Of a DNA stretch of 64,000 bases, positions 43,801 through 52,204 are shown piece by piece. How positions within the stretch are numbered: position 1 is the stretch's first letter; the number at the start of each line of letters is the position of its first letter. A program made the position numbers and the translations under genes. Location: assembly GCA_905250125.1 (NCBI GenBank), contig CAJNOL010000583.1:57301-121300 (forward strand), written 5' to 3'. The DNA is from Rotaria sordida. Lineage: Eukaryota > Rotifera > Eurotatoria > Philodinida > Philodinidae. The notes under the pieces are model-generated. The model made no database searches, was not told where the DNA came from, and worked only from the letters and a program-made list of their open reading frames with translations.

Positions 43801-46800
43801 TGGATCAAAATAAACAATAATTAAATATTTTTTTTCATTATTTTCTTTTAAAAATGGTTGTAATAATAATTTTTTTGGTTGTAATTCACTTGATATTGTC
43901 CACCATTCTTGATAGATACGTTTTTGTATATTATCAGCAAATATTAATAATTTTTCATAAGCTAATTTTATTTCATTTTTTTGTACGACATATGGTAAAT
44001 TTGATGATTCATTAAGAAGATGATAATTTTTTCTAATACGTTCAATTAAATTATGAACCCACATAGCTTTAGCTGAATAATGTGGAAGGAATAGATCGAA
44101 AAAATTTTTAACATTTTTTATATCATCTAATGTTTGCTGAGAAGCTATTTGGGTACGAATATCATCGATTTGAGATAGAAATAGACGATAAACATCACGA
44201 GTTTTATCAATAAGAATATGATTGATAGTCTAATAATTAAGAAAAAATTAAATTAATGATTATACGAATAAAAATCATACAGTTCGTGATTGAAAATTAA
44301 CAAATATTTCTAGAATATCAATTATTTGTTCTATAGTTACTGCTTTTATCATGGCTTCATTGATTAATTTAACAATAACTAATTCAATTTCATGAACAGA
44401 TTCCAAAAATCTAAAATAAATATTTTAAATATCCTCATAAACATGGAAAGCTGAATTTGTGTAGTTTTCAGATTGAAAAATCTTCAACTCAATCATGTTT
44501 CGTAATAAATTAAAGAAGTCAATCTTCTTGAGTAACATGTTTTATCTGCTATTCTTTTCCATGACTAGTTATCTGCAGCTAGATATTTTTTTTTACTTCT
44601 TGTATTTCGTATTCGCTTATTCTCTAACAAAAGTACATAATAATTACATGTCAACTCAAGATATAGAAAGAGAATATGTACTGACAAAAGGAACCAATGT
44701 TACCAATAGAGATAGGACAAGTACAATCGTTACCAATAGAAGTATTATACTTGTACTTTAAGTTGTCCCTTTACTGATGTACAAAAAAGGACTTATTAGT
44801 TTTACTTCAGATATAAATCAAATTTATTTACAAACGTTGGCTACCATGGTAAAATTTGTATGCTTTCGAACACGTATCTGATAATACAGCCTTGTTTTGA
44901 GAAAAGACTAAAAACTAAGGAGCTGAAATAGCTTAAGATTGAACGTATATTAGACACAACCATAGATTTTGGCAAGAGACATATGTATCGGTTTACGATT
45001 AGAATATTGTTAGGAGCTGGAATTTTTAATAATCGCTTTAACATTATGAGTAATTGCCACGGTGATTTCGAGCGAGAGAGTGACCCTTCCCCAATTTTGG
45101 AAAATATTCGTTGTCTTCAATGGAGTTGCCAATGTTTTATTATTTTTTTCGCTCATCAATTCTCGAAAAAGCACTTCGCCTCCAAAACTTGCTCAACTTT
45201 AGCAAAAATATTATAATCGATCTCCCTCTATCTTGGTGACCGTAGGACATCTCCAGGTAATTGGTAAAGTTTCAATAAAACAGAAAGATACTTCAAATAC
45301 ACAACAAGACATTATTTTATATGTCAAATAAAAATACAAAATACTTTTCTAAAAGTCCAATTACAAATACTCTCATTCTAATTCTGATTATCAATAGTAC
45401 TTGTATTAGCTTTGCACATTTCAATAATGAGTATAGCAATGAAATGGGTCTTTTACTAATTTTTAGTGTACTATTATCGATTATCATGATTCTTTAGATT
45501 TTAGCTGTGTTTCTGAAATGACTAGGTTCTCCATCTTTTCTATACTTAATTAGTTGTATGTAAATCAAATTCTTTTATATAAATTTACCGTTTCAACTCT
45601 TGAGACCATATGGAATGAGCATGAGAAGAAATATCAAGCATATATTTCGAATAATGTTTTAATAAAAGTAATGCTCGATCAAATGCTTGTTGACTTTTTT
45701 CAAGTGTATGTTGATATTCATCACCTTGAATACCACCAAAAAGTGGTAAACTTTCTTTTTTATTATCTCGATACCATCCAAAAAGTTTCATACACTCACA
45801 TATCTAAAAATATTTTATGTTTATATGTTTCTTAAATTCACAAAAAAATAAAATACTTCATCGATTTCATTCAAACGTTGTCGAAATAATTGAATCGAAT
45901 AAAAAAGAACATCTTTTTGAAAATTATTTGTCATTAATGGTTTATTCGAATATTTGTCATGCAATGTTAAGATCTATGATATATGAAAATAAGAGAACAA
46001 AAGAAATTAGAAAAAAAAGAACAACGAAACATTGAATAAAGAATTACATGTAAACATGTTTCCATATAAAGATCAATAATTTGAAAACATTCTTGAAGAA
46101 TATTTTGTGTTGAAAGAACATAGCCTTGAAAAAGACGTTTTATACTAATTGAGCGAGAACATCGACCAATGATTTGATTGTTTATCTATAAAGACTGATC
46201 ACATTCAATAGTCTAAGTATAATGTCTCAGACAACGTTAATTATAAAAATAGGTTTTTTTTTCTTTAATCTCATAACAAACTAATATTATAATACTTTTA
46301 AAATACTCATCCAAATCTATAATAGATGAATCAAGAAGAGTAGTAGCTGCCAATCTAATTGCAAGAGTTCAAAATAGTATCACTTATATGTCGCCAGTCA
46401 GAAGGTATGTAAATATGCATAAATACACAAATCAAAAGAAAATCTCCATACTACGAAATCAGCTTTCTGAAAGACTGTATGTGAGCAATTTCATTTGATA
46501 GCGACGTGACTGCACAGAATAAAAATGCGTAAATCTCTTGATTTAGAGCTGGTTTCTAAGTATCACATATGTAATTGGTTACTCTACATACTCTGAAAAA
46601 CTTAATCCTAGACACATTTGTTCGGATGAATTACTCTTAAAAACACAAGCGTTAACAATGTTGTACAAAACACAAGAGAAGTTTCGTTGCATGGGATTCT
46701 GTATAAACGTATTACAAATTCAAACTAATGACGTAATCGAGTACGTATATAAAAAGAAAAAAATAAGCTTATCACTTTTCGGAAATTTTAAGTTTATGAT

Positions 46801-49660
46801 AAAACCAAGCTCTTTGTTTCGATATATGAGAGCGTCTCTAGAAAACCGGTTCTTAACAAGCGGATTTTTGGGAGTTAGATCGTGCTGAAAACTTCACAAG
46901 AGATGCCGTTTTTAGTGCGGAGTTTATTCTTGGATTTTTCAATCATATGGCTAGAAAATTTGTTTGCTAATCAAGTTTGCACTAGTTAACTAATCAGTTT
47001 TAATTTGATGTGAACTCCAAGAACCAACATTTTTACATATATTCATAGATATGTAACATGTCCTGATTAAGGAAGGGAACTGGTTATGATCATCTAGTTC
47101 TTTTTATATGACTGAATGTCTCATTTTTATCCTTGCCGCAGTGATGTAACGGAATTGCACACGTATCCCGAAATAGAGCAGTCGGAAACTGAGACCTAAG
47201 AGAAAATCAAGTGCTTAATTACCTAGTTCATGTAACAAGAACTAGAAGCTGTCACTCACCTATCTATTCATGGTAAAAGAGCTTATTCAGAAAAATTAGT
47301 CTGGTAAAAAATCAATGTCAATTAAAAAATAGTCATGTTTCGTTTTGCTTGCAAATGCTCGGATGCAGGTTATGACTAATCTACATGCTCTTCTACAATA
47401 AGCCAATATTCTTCATTTGTTAAGTCTTCGATTTTATCGTTGAATGTATTCAAAGTTCAAATGAATGAAACAAAAATCCCCTTTAGTTAATTGTAAATGA
47501 AAACATACCTTGCTAATAACTAATTTAATCCTTTCAGAAGTTGCAAAGAATTTTGAATGATGCCATGTAATTAAAATTCTATAGAAAATATCGATAATAA
47601 CTGATTTTAATTTTTCTAGTGATATATCATTGAGTTGAAAAGAAGGTTCAGCCAAAATTTTTAAAAATTTTAAACAATCTTCTACATATTCGATAAATTC
47701 CTAGGTTTATTTAGAATCGAAATATTATAATATTAAAAAAAATCATTCTTTTACTTGAACTTCATTTTCAGCTTGTAAAAATTGTTGTATATAAGCAGAT
47801 TTGGACAAGATTAATACTTGAATTATATTTTGTAATTCAGTTCTTTGTAATTGTTTACGAATATAATGAAGATCTGTAAGACATTCTTGCCAAAAATTTA
47901 TTTCTTCATGAATACCAATTGATTGCTCATTTATACTCATTAAACGATCTTGAATGAGAAGTACTTCTTTCAATTGATGATGCCATTTGAGCATAATACC
48001 TAGAAAAATATATTTAAAAATTTTAAGATCTCAAGATTTTCTTTTTTGTATCATAGAACAATCGAATGATATATGAGTCTAGAAATAAAATTAATTGAAA
48101 CTTTATTTTTTGAAAATAGCTAGAATACAATATTTCCTTCATGAAATATCTATCCCAACTGGTATCTACTATTTAAACTCATATTGAGTCCAGAAGAAGG
48201 TCTCAGTAAAACTAGCAAAAGTCTAAAAGGGTTCGTCTTCATGGGCCTTTGACACTGAGCTATGACCTATTTACCTAATTTTCGACTCATTTATAGGTAG
48301 TTCTCGAAAAATCAAATCATGGAGCTTTAATATAAAATTCTGCCTCTAGATAGATATTGTGACTCTTAGAATATTCTTAAAGTTTCAGTCAAAAAGAATG
48401 TTCCTTTATTAAGATATTGAATTTTCAAAAAAAATAGCACTCTGCCACACGCATGTCATAAACAAACGAGTCCCTTCGAAAATTCAATAATTCCACGAAG
48501 GAACATCCTTTTCGGTCGAAACTTTCAGAATAGCCTACAAGTCAATATAAAGGTCTACAGGCAAAACTTTGAATCAAAACCCTGTTATTTTGTTTTTCGA
48601 GAAGTATCTAAAAACGGGTCGAAAGTCCAATTCACCAACCATAACTTGACTTTAAAAACCAACGGAGCTGAGCCATTTTCGGCTTTTGTTAGTTTTATTG
48701 AGACCTGCTTGTAGGTTCAATAGAAGCTTAAGCGGTGGATGTTACTTGTGTAGCAGTTTTCTCACCAGGTCTTCTTCTTTATTTCTTTAACTAGAACATA
48801 GCTTTTTATTTTTCCAAATGAATAGTATCATTTTTGAGCTATTATTGCGATTTCATATGATCGTTTGAAATCGAAAAAATTTACTAATTCTCAATGAATA
48901 AAAACCATTTCATATGTATATCTACTTTCAAATCTTGTAACAAGTGCTTTATCTTTAATAAGTTCTTCAATTGTTTTATCAACACCATCTTTTGGAATAA
49001 ATAAATATGTCATAGATAACATGTTTTTATATTGTATTTCATAGAATGTTGCTAAAAATTGATTAAGTTCACTAGCAAAATCATTTTTAATCACTACAAA
49101 ATTCTAAAGTAAATTTAGATAATATATTGAAAATTTATTACGTACTATCCTGTACTGTTGTATCATCCATAAATAAGGGTCCAAATAGTGTTGATACAAG
49201 TGCTGTTAAACATGGAATTGATTTTCCATTAATACATCCAAATTGAATCTGTTTAAGAAATTCATCAATTGATATAATACATTCTGATGAATCACTTTTA
49301 CGAATAAAATAACATAAATTATAAATTATGTTAATTGAATTAGCAGTAAATGGGATCGAATGAAGAAGTTGTAAAGATGAAGTATGCCGATCGACATAAG
49401 CAATAAGAACACGTTGTTGATTCGATGAAAGATAATTTTCTAGAATAGTTAATAGATCATTTGTCCACATTTCATCTGTTAATTCTGGCAATATAATTAA
49501 TTTTTGAACATAATCAAGCTAGAAAATTCAAAACAAAAAAACCATTATTAATCAACGTTGAAAAATAATTTCGTACAAGTGAAATATCGATGTTTGTTTC
49601 CAATATATTCAATAGATGTGTTTTTTTATCTGTCATATTGTTATAAACTGTCTCGATCAT
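10866..49660 (-). CDS. DNAH2: Axonemal inner-arm dynein heavy chain, DNAH2 class (many exons)
   Basis: A ciliary motor subunit; in other animals DNAH2 is a heavy chain of the two-headed inner arm (dynein f/I1). The minus-strand exons chain in order from ATG 49660 to TAA 10866, with every class-typical part present: DHC_N1 tail, linker, AAA1 to AAA4, coiled-coil stalk, AAA5, AAA6 and C-terminal domain. Markers include the AAA1 Walker A GPAGTGKT (split by an intron near 31630), the AAA1 Walker B segment AWGCFDEFNRI (about 30780-30865), the AAA2 loop GKTLSGKTT (about 29765-29793), the AAA3 loop GAIGTGKTT (about 25840), the AAA4 loop GIGGSGRQS (about 23260) and the C-terminus [15 protein letters not shown]. 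The DNAH2 assignment rests on the AAA1 segment [12 protein letters not shown], on FPNKDTV and WDMRLL contexts, and on [11 protein letters not shown] in AAA5, which fit DNAH2 better than DNAH5/8, 9/11/17, 10 or the single-headed classes. I saw no frameshift or in-frame stop in the exons I read. Exon count and exact protein length were not determined; about 4,300-4,500 residues is expected for the class. Confidence 0.9.
11957..12543. mobile_element. TIR element in a dynein intron
   Basis: About 40 bp at the left end (GATCGAAAAGTAATTTGACA onward, including TGCTCATTCATTTTT) is the imperfect reverse complement of the right end (AAAAATGAATGAACATTTTG, then TTTCTGATC). The interior has no transposase and only partial internal symmetry. 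It lies wholly in the intron between the exons ending near 11930 and starting near 12715. Confidence 0.7.
14460..15950. other. 1.5 kb dynein intron, possible weak TIR element
   Basis: Separates two AAA6-region exons. Near the ends, the block at about 14565-14625 (TTCGACATTTTAGTAGT) is partly the reverse complement of about 15808-15842, suggesting an old inverted-repeat element, but the match is gapped. No coding sequence is recognised. Confidence 0.4.
17411..17493. mobile_element. Short MITE, truncated copy
   Basis: Starts GTTTTATCTAGATTTTCTCTT and ends GGATAAAAC, so the ends form an inverted repeat of about 9-10 bp. The same ends and part of the interior recur at 21988-22136 in another intron. 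At 83 bp it is shorter than the other copy (149 bp). Confidence 0.7.
17696..18655. repeat. Intronic repeat of the GTGAAACACGAT family plus unassigned intron sequence
   Basis: GTGAAACACGATCTAAAAG followed by a block like TGTTGAAGTG begins near 17693 on the plus strand and matches the ends of elements at 23.8-24.9, 28.9-29.7 and 34.4-34.9 kb. The far end was not found. Open frames on both strands at about 18206-18494 overlap each other and show no domain. Confidence 0.5.
18660..21250 (-). other. DNAH2: Dynein heavy chain: stalk, microtubule-binding tip and buttress exons
   Basis: Two long heptad-rich segments form the antiparallel stalk: about 21250-20745 (outgoing helix) and 19393-18890 (returning helix). 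Between them, the exon with [12 protein letters not shown] (about 19500-19562) and its neighbour form the microtubule-binding tip. [17 protein letters not shown] near 18900-18960 marks re-entry to the ring, and the exon at 18660-18830 begins AAA5. The intron at about 19563-20727 is 1.15 kb long. Confidence 0.8.
19563..20727. other. 1.15 kb dynein intron in the stalk-tip region
   Basis: Flanked by exons encoding [12 protein letters not shown] and [12 protein letters not shown] patch at about 20085-20215 is richer in GC than its surroundings and may be an old insertion. I found no clear inverted-repeat ends and no gene. Confidence 0.5.
21988..22136. mobile_element. Short MITE, longer copy
   Basis: GTTTTATCTAGATTTTCTCTT at the left and GGATAAAAC at the right, as in 17411-17493. 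The interior is GC-rich relative to the intron and has part of the same sequence (CAGCCCTCATGCTGGATAAA against CAGTCCTCATATTGGATAAA). It lies in the dynein intron at 21835-22738. Confidence 0.75.
23835..24915. mobile_element. Intronic repeat of the GTGAAACAC family with a nested foldback element
   Basis: The left end reads CAATCCCTGTGGGATC then GTGAAACAC. The right end, read on the minus strand, is GTGAAACACGATCTAAAAG followed by GTATTGCAGTACAGGAGTAA. Elements with the same two ends lie at 28.92-29.67 kb and 34.45-34.86 kb. It fills nearly the whole dynein intron and contains the foldback at 24068-24700. Confidence 0.65.
24068..24700. mobile_element. Foldback element, family R1
   Basis: A long imperfect palindrome: about 300 bp of the left half (from GAGGAAGCTACCCCAAATGA through GTTTGAGCTCA) is the reverse complement of the right half (ending GGCTGCTGTCACTTAGGATA). 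No coding capacity. Related copies lie at 26361-26880, 30913-31492, 32203-32570, 48148-48772 and, more loosely, 37765-37985, all in introns of the same gene. Confidence 0.85.
25964..27335. other. 1.37 kb dynein intron with foldback element
   Basis: The donor is at about 27335 after the codons for WIYNS and the acceptor at 25964; reading across gives [14 protein letters not shown] in frame. About 40% of the intron is the R1 foldback listed next; the rest is unassigned AT-rich DNA. Confidence 0.7.
26361..26880. mobile_element. Foldback element, family R1
   Basis: Left half begins near GAGGAAATTACTTCAAATGA with GTTTGAGCTCATACTG; right half ends with ATATGAGTTCAAACAGC and ATTTAAGAGTAG. The halves are imperfect reverse complements around a centre near 26620. 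An open frame at 26632-26880 arises from the right arm and is not a gene. Confidence 0.85.
28240..28785. other. About 545 bp dynein intron
   Basis: Lies between the AAA2 Walker B exon and the exon encoding about [10 protein letters not shown]. No repeat ends or genes recognised. Confidence 0.5.
28925..29667. mobile_element. Intronic repeat of the GTGAAACAC family
   Basis: The left end CAGCACAATCCCTGTGGGGT then ATGAAACACGAT closely matches the left end at 23835. The right end, on the minus strand, reads GTGAAACATAATC, then GGACTAAAAATTTG, as at 24.9 kb. It lies between the AAA2 P-loop exon and the following exon. No coding sequence. Confidence 0.65.
30913..31492. mobile_element. Foldback element, family R1
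   Basis: Left arm from AGGAAACTACTCGAACTGAT with GTTTGAGCTCATATTGAG; right arm ends CCGATATCAGTTCAAGTAGC then TTCCT. Arms of about 270 bp are nearly complementary, including AGTCGAAGAGAATGTTCCTT facing its reverse complement. It separates the AAA1 Walker A and Walker B exons. Confidence 0.85.
32203..32570. mobile_element. Foldback element, family R1, truncated at the left
   Basis: Central arms of about 130 bp pair (AATGAAATTTTTAC and CTATAGGTAGATTTA with their complements on the right). The outer right arm (CTTTTCTTAATCTCACAGAG, AATTCAAATGGGCTTCGATA) matches family R1, but no partner for that outer part remains on the left. Confidence 0.7.
34455..34860. mobile_element. Intronic repeat of the GTGAAACAC family, short copy
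   Basis: The left end GTACAATTCGTGTAGAATTA then ATGAAATATGAT and the right end (minus strand GAATGTTGAAGTATAGGGAT) resemble the ends at 23.8-24.9 and 28.9-29.7 kb. It is shorter and more diverged than those. Confidence 0.55.
35504..36464. mobile_element. Large near-complete palindrome (foldback element), 961 bp
   Basis: The outer arms run from CTACAGGGTTGGAAATAATA and end with the reverse complement at 36464. About 275 bp on each side (35504-35795 against 36180-36464) are nearly identical in inverted orientation, including TTTTTGCCGTGATAAAGTAA and GTTCGATAGAGCTCGTCGAG. The tip is a short perfect hairpin, CATTCGATGCAG facing CTGCATCGAATG, at 35969-36001, the exact midpoint. It is unrelated to family R1 and sits inside the 2.3 kb linker intron. 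Confidence 0.9.
37765..37985. mobile_element. Small foldback element
   Basis: CAAGTCTATTTGTCAGTAGA and GCTGAAAATTTCACCTCAAA at the left are matched in reverse complement by GAGCTAAAATTTTCAGAACA and CTACTGACAAATAGATCTG at the right, around a centre near 37877. It may be a short relative of family R1. Confidence 0.65.
38252..38268. repeat. GT microsatellite
   Basis: Eight GT units inside a dynein intron. Confidence 0.9.
39300..40870. other. 1.57 kb dynein intron
   Basis: Lies between tail exons. It contains a short palindrome GGGTCTAAATTAGACCC at about 39625-39641. No long inverted repeat and no coding sequence recognised. Confidence 0.5.
41890..42735. mobile_element. Large foldback element, about 840 bp
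   Basis: The left arm starts near ATAGGAACGAGATAGAGATC with TGCGGTTTTCA. The right arm ends AAAACCGCAGGCTTCTATAA and TATTCCTAT. Pairing continues inward (for example CTGATCTGACAC facing GTGTCAGATCAG) to a short loop near 42300. It is not similar to family R1 or to 35504-36464. Lies in the tail intron at 41820-43080. Short open frames inside it are by-products of the arms. Confidence 0.88.
44415..45560. other. 1.15 kb dynein intron
   Basis: Contains two direct copies of GTTACCAATAGA about 35 bp apart near 44698-44745. Otherwise nothing recognised; open frames on both strands lack domains. Confidence 0.5.
46187..47509. other. 1.3 kb dynein intron
   Basis: The donor after the codons for VISK is GTATGT on the minus strand. 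The acceptor precedes [14 protein letters not shown], which continues the tail alignment. No repeat ends recognised in the interior. Confidence 0.6.
48148..48772. mobile_element. Foldback element, family R1
   Basis: Left arm with AAACTCATATTGAGTCCAGA and CTAAAAGGGTTCGTCTTCAT; right arm with TAGGTTCAATAGAAGCTTAA and GGATGTTACTTGTGTAG. The arms are imperfect reverse complements around about 48450. It lies in the dynein tail intron at 48.0-48.9 kb, about 17 kb from its nearest full-length relative. Confidence 0.8.
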
Positions 49661-50019
49661 CGTTGTTTTTTTCTAGACGATCAATACAAACTTAATTATC
49701 AAGAATAAAAACTTGTCAGAAGTTCTTTAGAGAAATTAGTTTGAGCGCAAACATAACTTTGTGTTTTATTCAAACATTATTTTCTTTCAATCTAATAGAT
49801 AAAAAATTATCAACAAAATTTCCTTTAGAATATTGTCAAAAAATAGAACAATATTTTGTCTAAAATATTTTTTTTTGTAAAGTAGCGACATCTATGCTAG
49901 GTTTACTTCCTTTTTTGAAGAATTTTATTTTTTTAATATCCTTCTGAACTATTATAAATTTCAAATAATCCATTTTTTCAAAATTTTATACATAAAAACA
50001 TATCTTTCTCATTCCATGC

Positions 50020-50029
50020 GTCATGTGAC
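50020..50029. promoter_or_regulatory. Possible MiT/TFE (M-box/CLEAR-type) site
   Basis: GTCATGTGAC, an extended E-box of the kind bound by MITF/TFEB/TFE3 factors in other animals. It lies 11 bp from the CARE-like site. A single match is suggestive only. Confidence 0.3.
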
Positions 50030-50039
50030 AATGACACAC

Positions 50040-50048
50040 ATTGCATCA
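50040..50048 (+). promoter_or_regulatory. Possible C/EBP-ATF response element (CARE)
   Basis: ATTGCATCA matches the composite half-site bound by ATF4-C/EBP dimers in vertebrate stress genes. It is about 680 bp before the ATF4-like start codon, which would allow self-regulation, and about 380 bp before the dynein start. Inferred from sequence match only. Confidence 0.35.
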
Positions 50049-50645
50049 TACTTGTCTGTAGTCATTACAAAAACCTTATGGCGTTTCAAATATATTTCAT
50101 CATCATTTGATTCATTTGATGTATTCAAGAATAATGACTATTTGAAACAGCAGCGACCTTTTTAGGCGCCTCAGCTACGGCTAAGCAAGCACGAACTTTA
50201 CCGTGCCTTTTTTTAAAAGTAAGTTAAAACAATTGTTCTTTAGAATACTTAAGTCAACTCTATCATAAATAGAATGTATCTGCAATAAGATATCTTGTCT
50301 GATGTCATAACACACTTATAGTAAGAACATATCCAATCATCTATATGCAACAGTTATACTATGGAATGATATTAAAGAGCTTTGTCCATGGTCATCATTG
50401 AGTTTTTATGCAGCAGTAACGGAATGATACTACTCCAGGAATCGAGCTTGACCCTTCCTCGTCCCTGCCTTCTTTCAAAATGTATGTTCATCTTTCCCAA
50501 AGAGAAATTCCTGATAAAATATAGGTCAACAAACACCATCAAAAGCTTGGTTCATTATCCTATCGAATAATTTTCTATAAAGATCAAACAGTTGATCTTA
50601 TTTTAATCTTAAACAATATAATCAATGGTTCTTTTTCTTGTTTAG

Positions 50646-50646
50646 C
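50646..50646 (+). other. Splice acceptor before the ATF4-like uORF
   Basis: A pyrimidine-rich tract ending TTCTTTTTCTTGTTTAG is followed by the exon at 50646, eight bases before the uORF ATG at 50654. It could receive a 5' untranslated exon or, if the organism trans-splices, a spliced leader. Confidence 0.55.
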
Positions 50647-50653
50647 TCTAATC

Positions 50654-50791
50654 ATGCAAATCAAAATGGCGTTTGCCACTACTATTTCCGCATTATCGGT
50701 TTCACATATACACGAACAAAATGCATTTCGAATATCCTCAACCTGGCGAACTTTTGACACCAACCATCAACGATGGTGGTGGCGTCAATAG
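50654..50791 (+). promoter_or_regulatory. Overlapping upstream ORF of the ATF4-like gene (45 codons)
   Basis: ATG at 50654 opens a frame that ends with TAG at 50789-50791. It is in a different frame from the main ORF and overlaps the main start (50721) by 71 bases. Translating it would carry ribosomes past the main ATG. Vertebrate ATF4 mRNAs have the same layout in their inhibitory second uORF, which is bypassed when eIF2 is phosphorylated. Its peptide has no recognisable domain, as expected for a regulatory uORF. Confidence 0.65.
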
Positions 50792-51521
50792 TATCAATCC
50801 CATCTTAACATCAAATGATTTATTTTCATTTGATGATAATGATGTTTGTTTTTCTTCAGTTTCATCGAAGAAAAATGAATATGAATTACTATCGAAAGAC
50901 AATATAAATGAAAATAATGATAATAATGAACATCAACAATATGACTTATTTTCAACATTTGAATTTCCTGTTTTAAGTGAACTCGATAAAACAGGTAAAA
51001 AAGGAAATTTATAATATTCTTATAATTAAATTTATTTTTACTTAGAATTACAAATGGATCTTTTAGAATTTGATAAATATACTAGTCAATCATCGATTCC
51101 ATGTTCTCAAATAGATGTTCTTAATTCATCAATATCTGATGATTCAATATTTCCATGGATTGGTGAAGAATGTACAGTTGAATCTGAAAAAACAGATGAT
51201 ATGACTGTACCATCATCACCATCAATGTCATCAGACAGTTTATCTCCTGGAATAGCAAGAAAAAAATCAACAAAGAAAACAAGTTTATCAGCAATGGAAC
51301 GTAAATTAAAAAAGAAAGGTCAAAATAAAACAGCAGCTGAAAAATATCGTAAAAAGAAACAAGCAGAACGATCTGAATTAATGACTCGATATTCCAATTT
51401 AAAAAGTCATAATCAAGAATTGAAGTATAAATTCGAAAATTTAACATTTCGTCTTGAAAACTTCAAACAATTATTTGTTGATGTACTTCAAATACCAATC
51501 CCATCAAAGGAATCAAATTAA
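50721..51521 (+). CDS. ATF4: ATF4-like bZIP transcription factor (2 exons)
   Basis: A nuclear stress-response regulator. Exons 50721-50994 and 51046-51521, separated by a 51 bp GT-AG intron, encode 249 residues. The N-terminal two-thirds are acidic and Ser/Asn-rich, typical of an activation region. The C-terminus has a bZIP: basic region QNKTAAEKYRKKKQAE (about residues 184-199), then leucine heptads at about 193, 200, 207 and 214. The basic-region pattern (QNKTAA, then YR and KK) is that of ATF4/ATF5/fly CRC rather than CREB, Jun or C/EBP. ATG 50721 is the first methionine in this frame after the acceptor at 50645. An out-of-frame uORF overlaps the start. ATF4 versus ATF5 cannot be separated outside vertebrates. 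Confidence 0.88.
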
Positions 51522-51687
51522 CAATTTTTCAAGAAAATATCTCTTATATTGTTCCTATTATTGTCACAGTGTTCTTTTTATTTTATCGTCACTCGTCTAT
51601 TTACCCTTTTTTATTTGCTGTCCTTTTTCTTTTGTATACTAATATAATTAATATATATGCGTTCATTTACAAAAAATATATTTAATC

Positions 51688-51693
51688 AATAAA
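51688..51693 (+). terminator. Polyadenylation signal of the ATF4-like gene
   Basis: AATAAA about 165 bp past the stop codon, following an AT-rich 3' region. Confidence 0.5.
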
Positions 51694-51699
51694 TCATCT

Positions 51700-52200
51700 T
51701 TATCCATAATCAAATAACTATTTTAAATGAATCCATTCTTGAATTAGCTTTCAAACTATATTTGATCTTATGTCATCGCGTAAATGAAAATTTACAAAGC
51801 TTATCAGATGAATAAATCAGTTACATGTGTTATATTCAGATTAGTGAGTGTTGTCTAGCAGATTGATTAGGAAAATTATCTTTTGGTCACTAAACACATT
51901 ATAGCGAAAGAAGTGATAGAGAATATTTAGGATATGAGTATAGGTGGTGGAACAATTTTAATCTAGAAAAGACTCAAAATTCTTTTCCAGACGATGATGG
52001 AAGGCGAGATAAAAAAACGGACGAATTTTTAGTTTTATAATACTCACTCTAATGAAAATATATTTCTACAATCATTCATTTCAAAAATTGGAAAATAATA
52101 AAAAATTTTACTGCAATATTAACTTTTCTAGTATATGATTAGGGCGTACACAAAAATATTAAACCTAATGCAAAGAGAATAGAATAAGCAGTGCAAAAAA
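51700..52200. other. Intergenic, nothing recognised
   Basis: AT-rich sequence between the ATF4-like gene and the transposase remnant. No open frame with a domain and no repeat structure seen. Confidence 0.5.
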
Positions 52201-52204
52201 ATAT

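Larger units (their letters stand above)
37225..49660 (-). other. DNAH2: Dynein heavy chain: N-terminal tail (DHC_N1) exons
   Basis: Tail region that assembles with the partner heavy chain and intermediate chains. Exon 1 starts at ATG 49660 and its donor falls after the codons for DIS. Exon 2 carries LPELTDEMW (about 49470-49495). Further tail exons lie at about 48900-49090, 47743-47995, 47510-47655, 46040-46186, 45585-45800, 43651-44220, 43090-43600, 41590-41820, 40870-41550, 39083-39280, 38380-38950 and 37025-37230. Intervening stretches over 500 bp (48.0-48.9, 46.2-47.5, 44.4-45.55, 41.82-43.08, 39.3-40.87 and 37.2-38.4 kb) are introns. Confidence 0.75.
49661..50645. promoter_or_regulatory. 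Head-to-head upstream region of the dynein and ATF4-like genes
   Basis: About 1 kb between the dynein start codon (minus) and the first ATF4-like exon (plus). It contains the MiT-type and CARE-type sites listed separately. Plus-strand ATGs at 50345, 50361 and 50388 open short frames (the last, 50388-50570, about 60 residues). They would be further uORFs if this stretch is transcribed exon, or irrelevant if it is promoter or intron. Confidence 0.5.
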
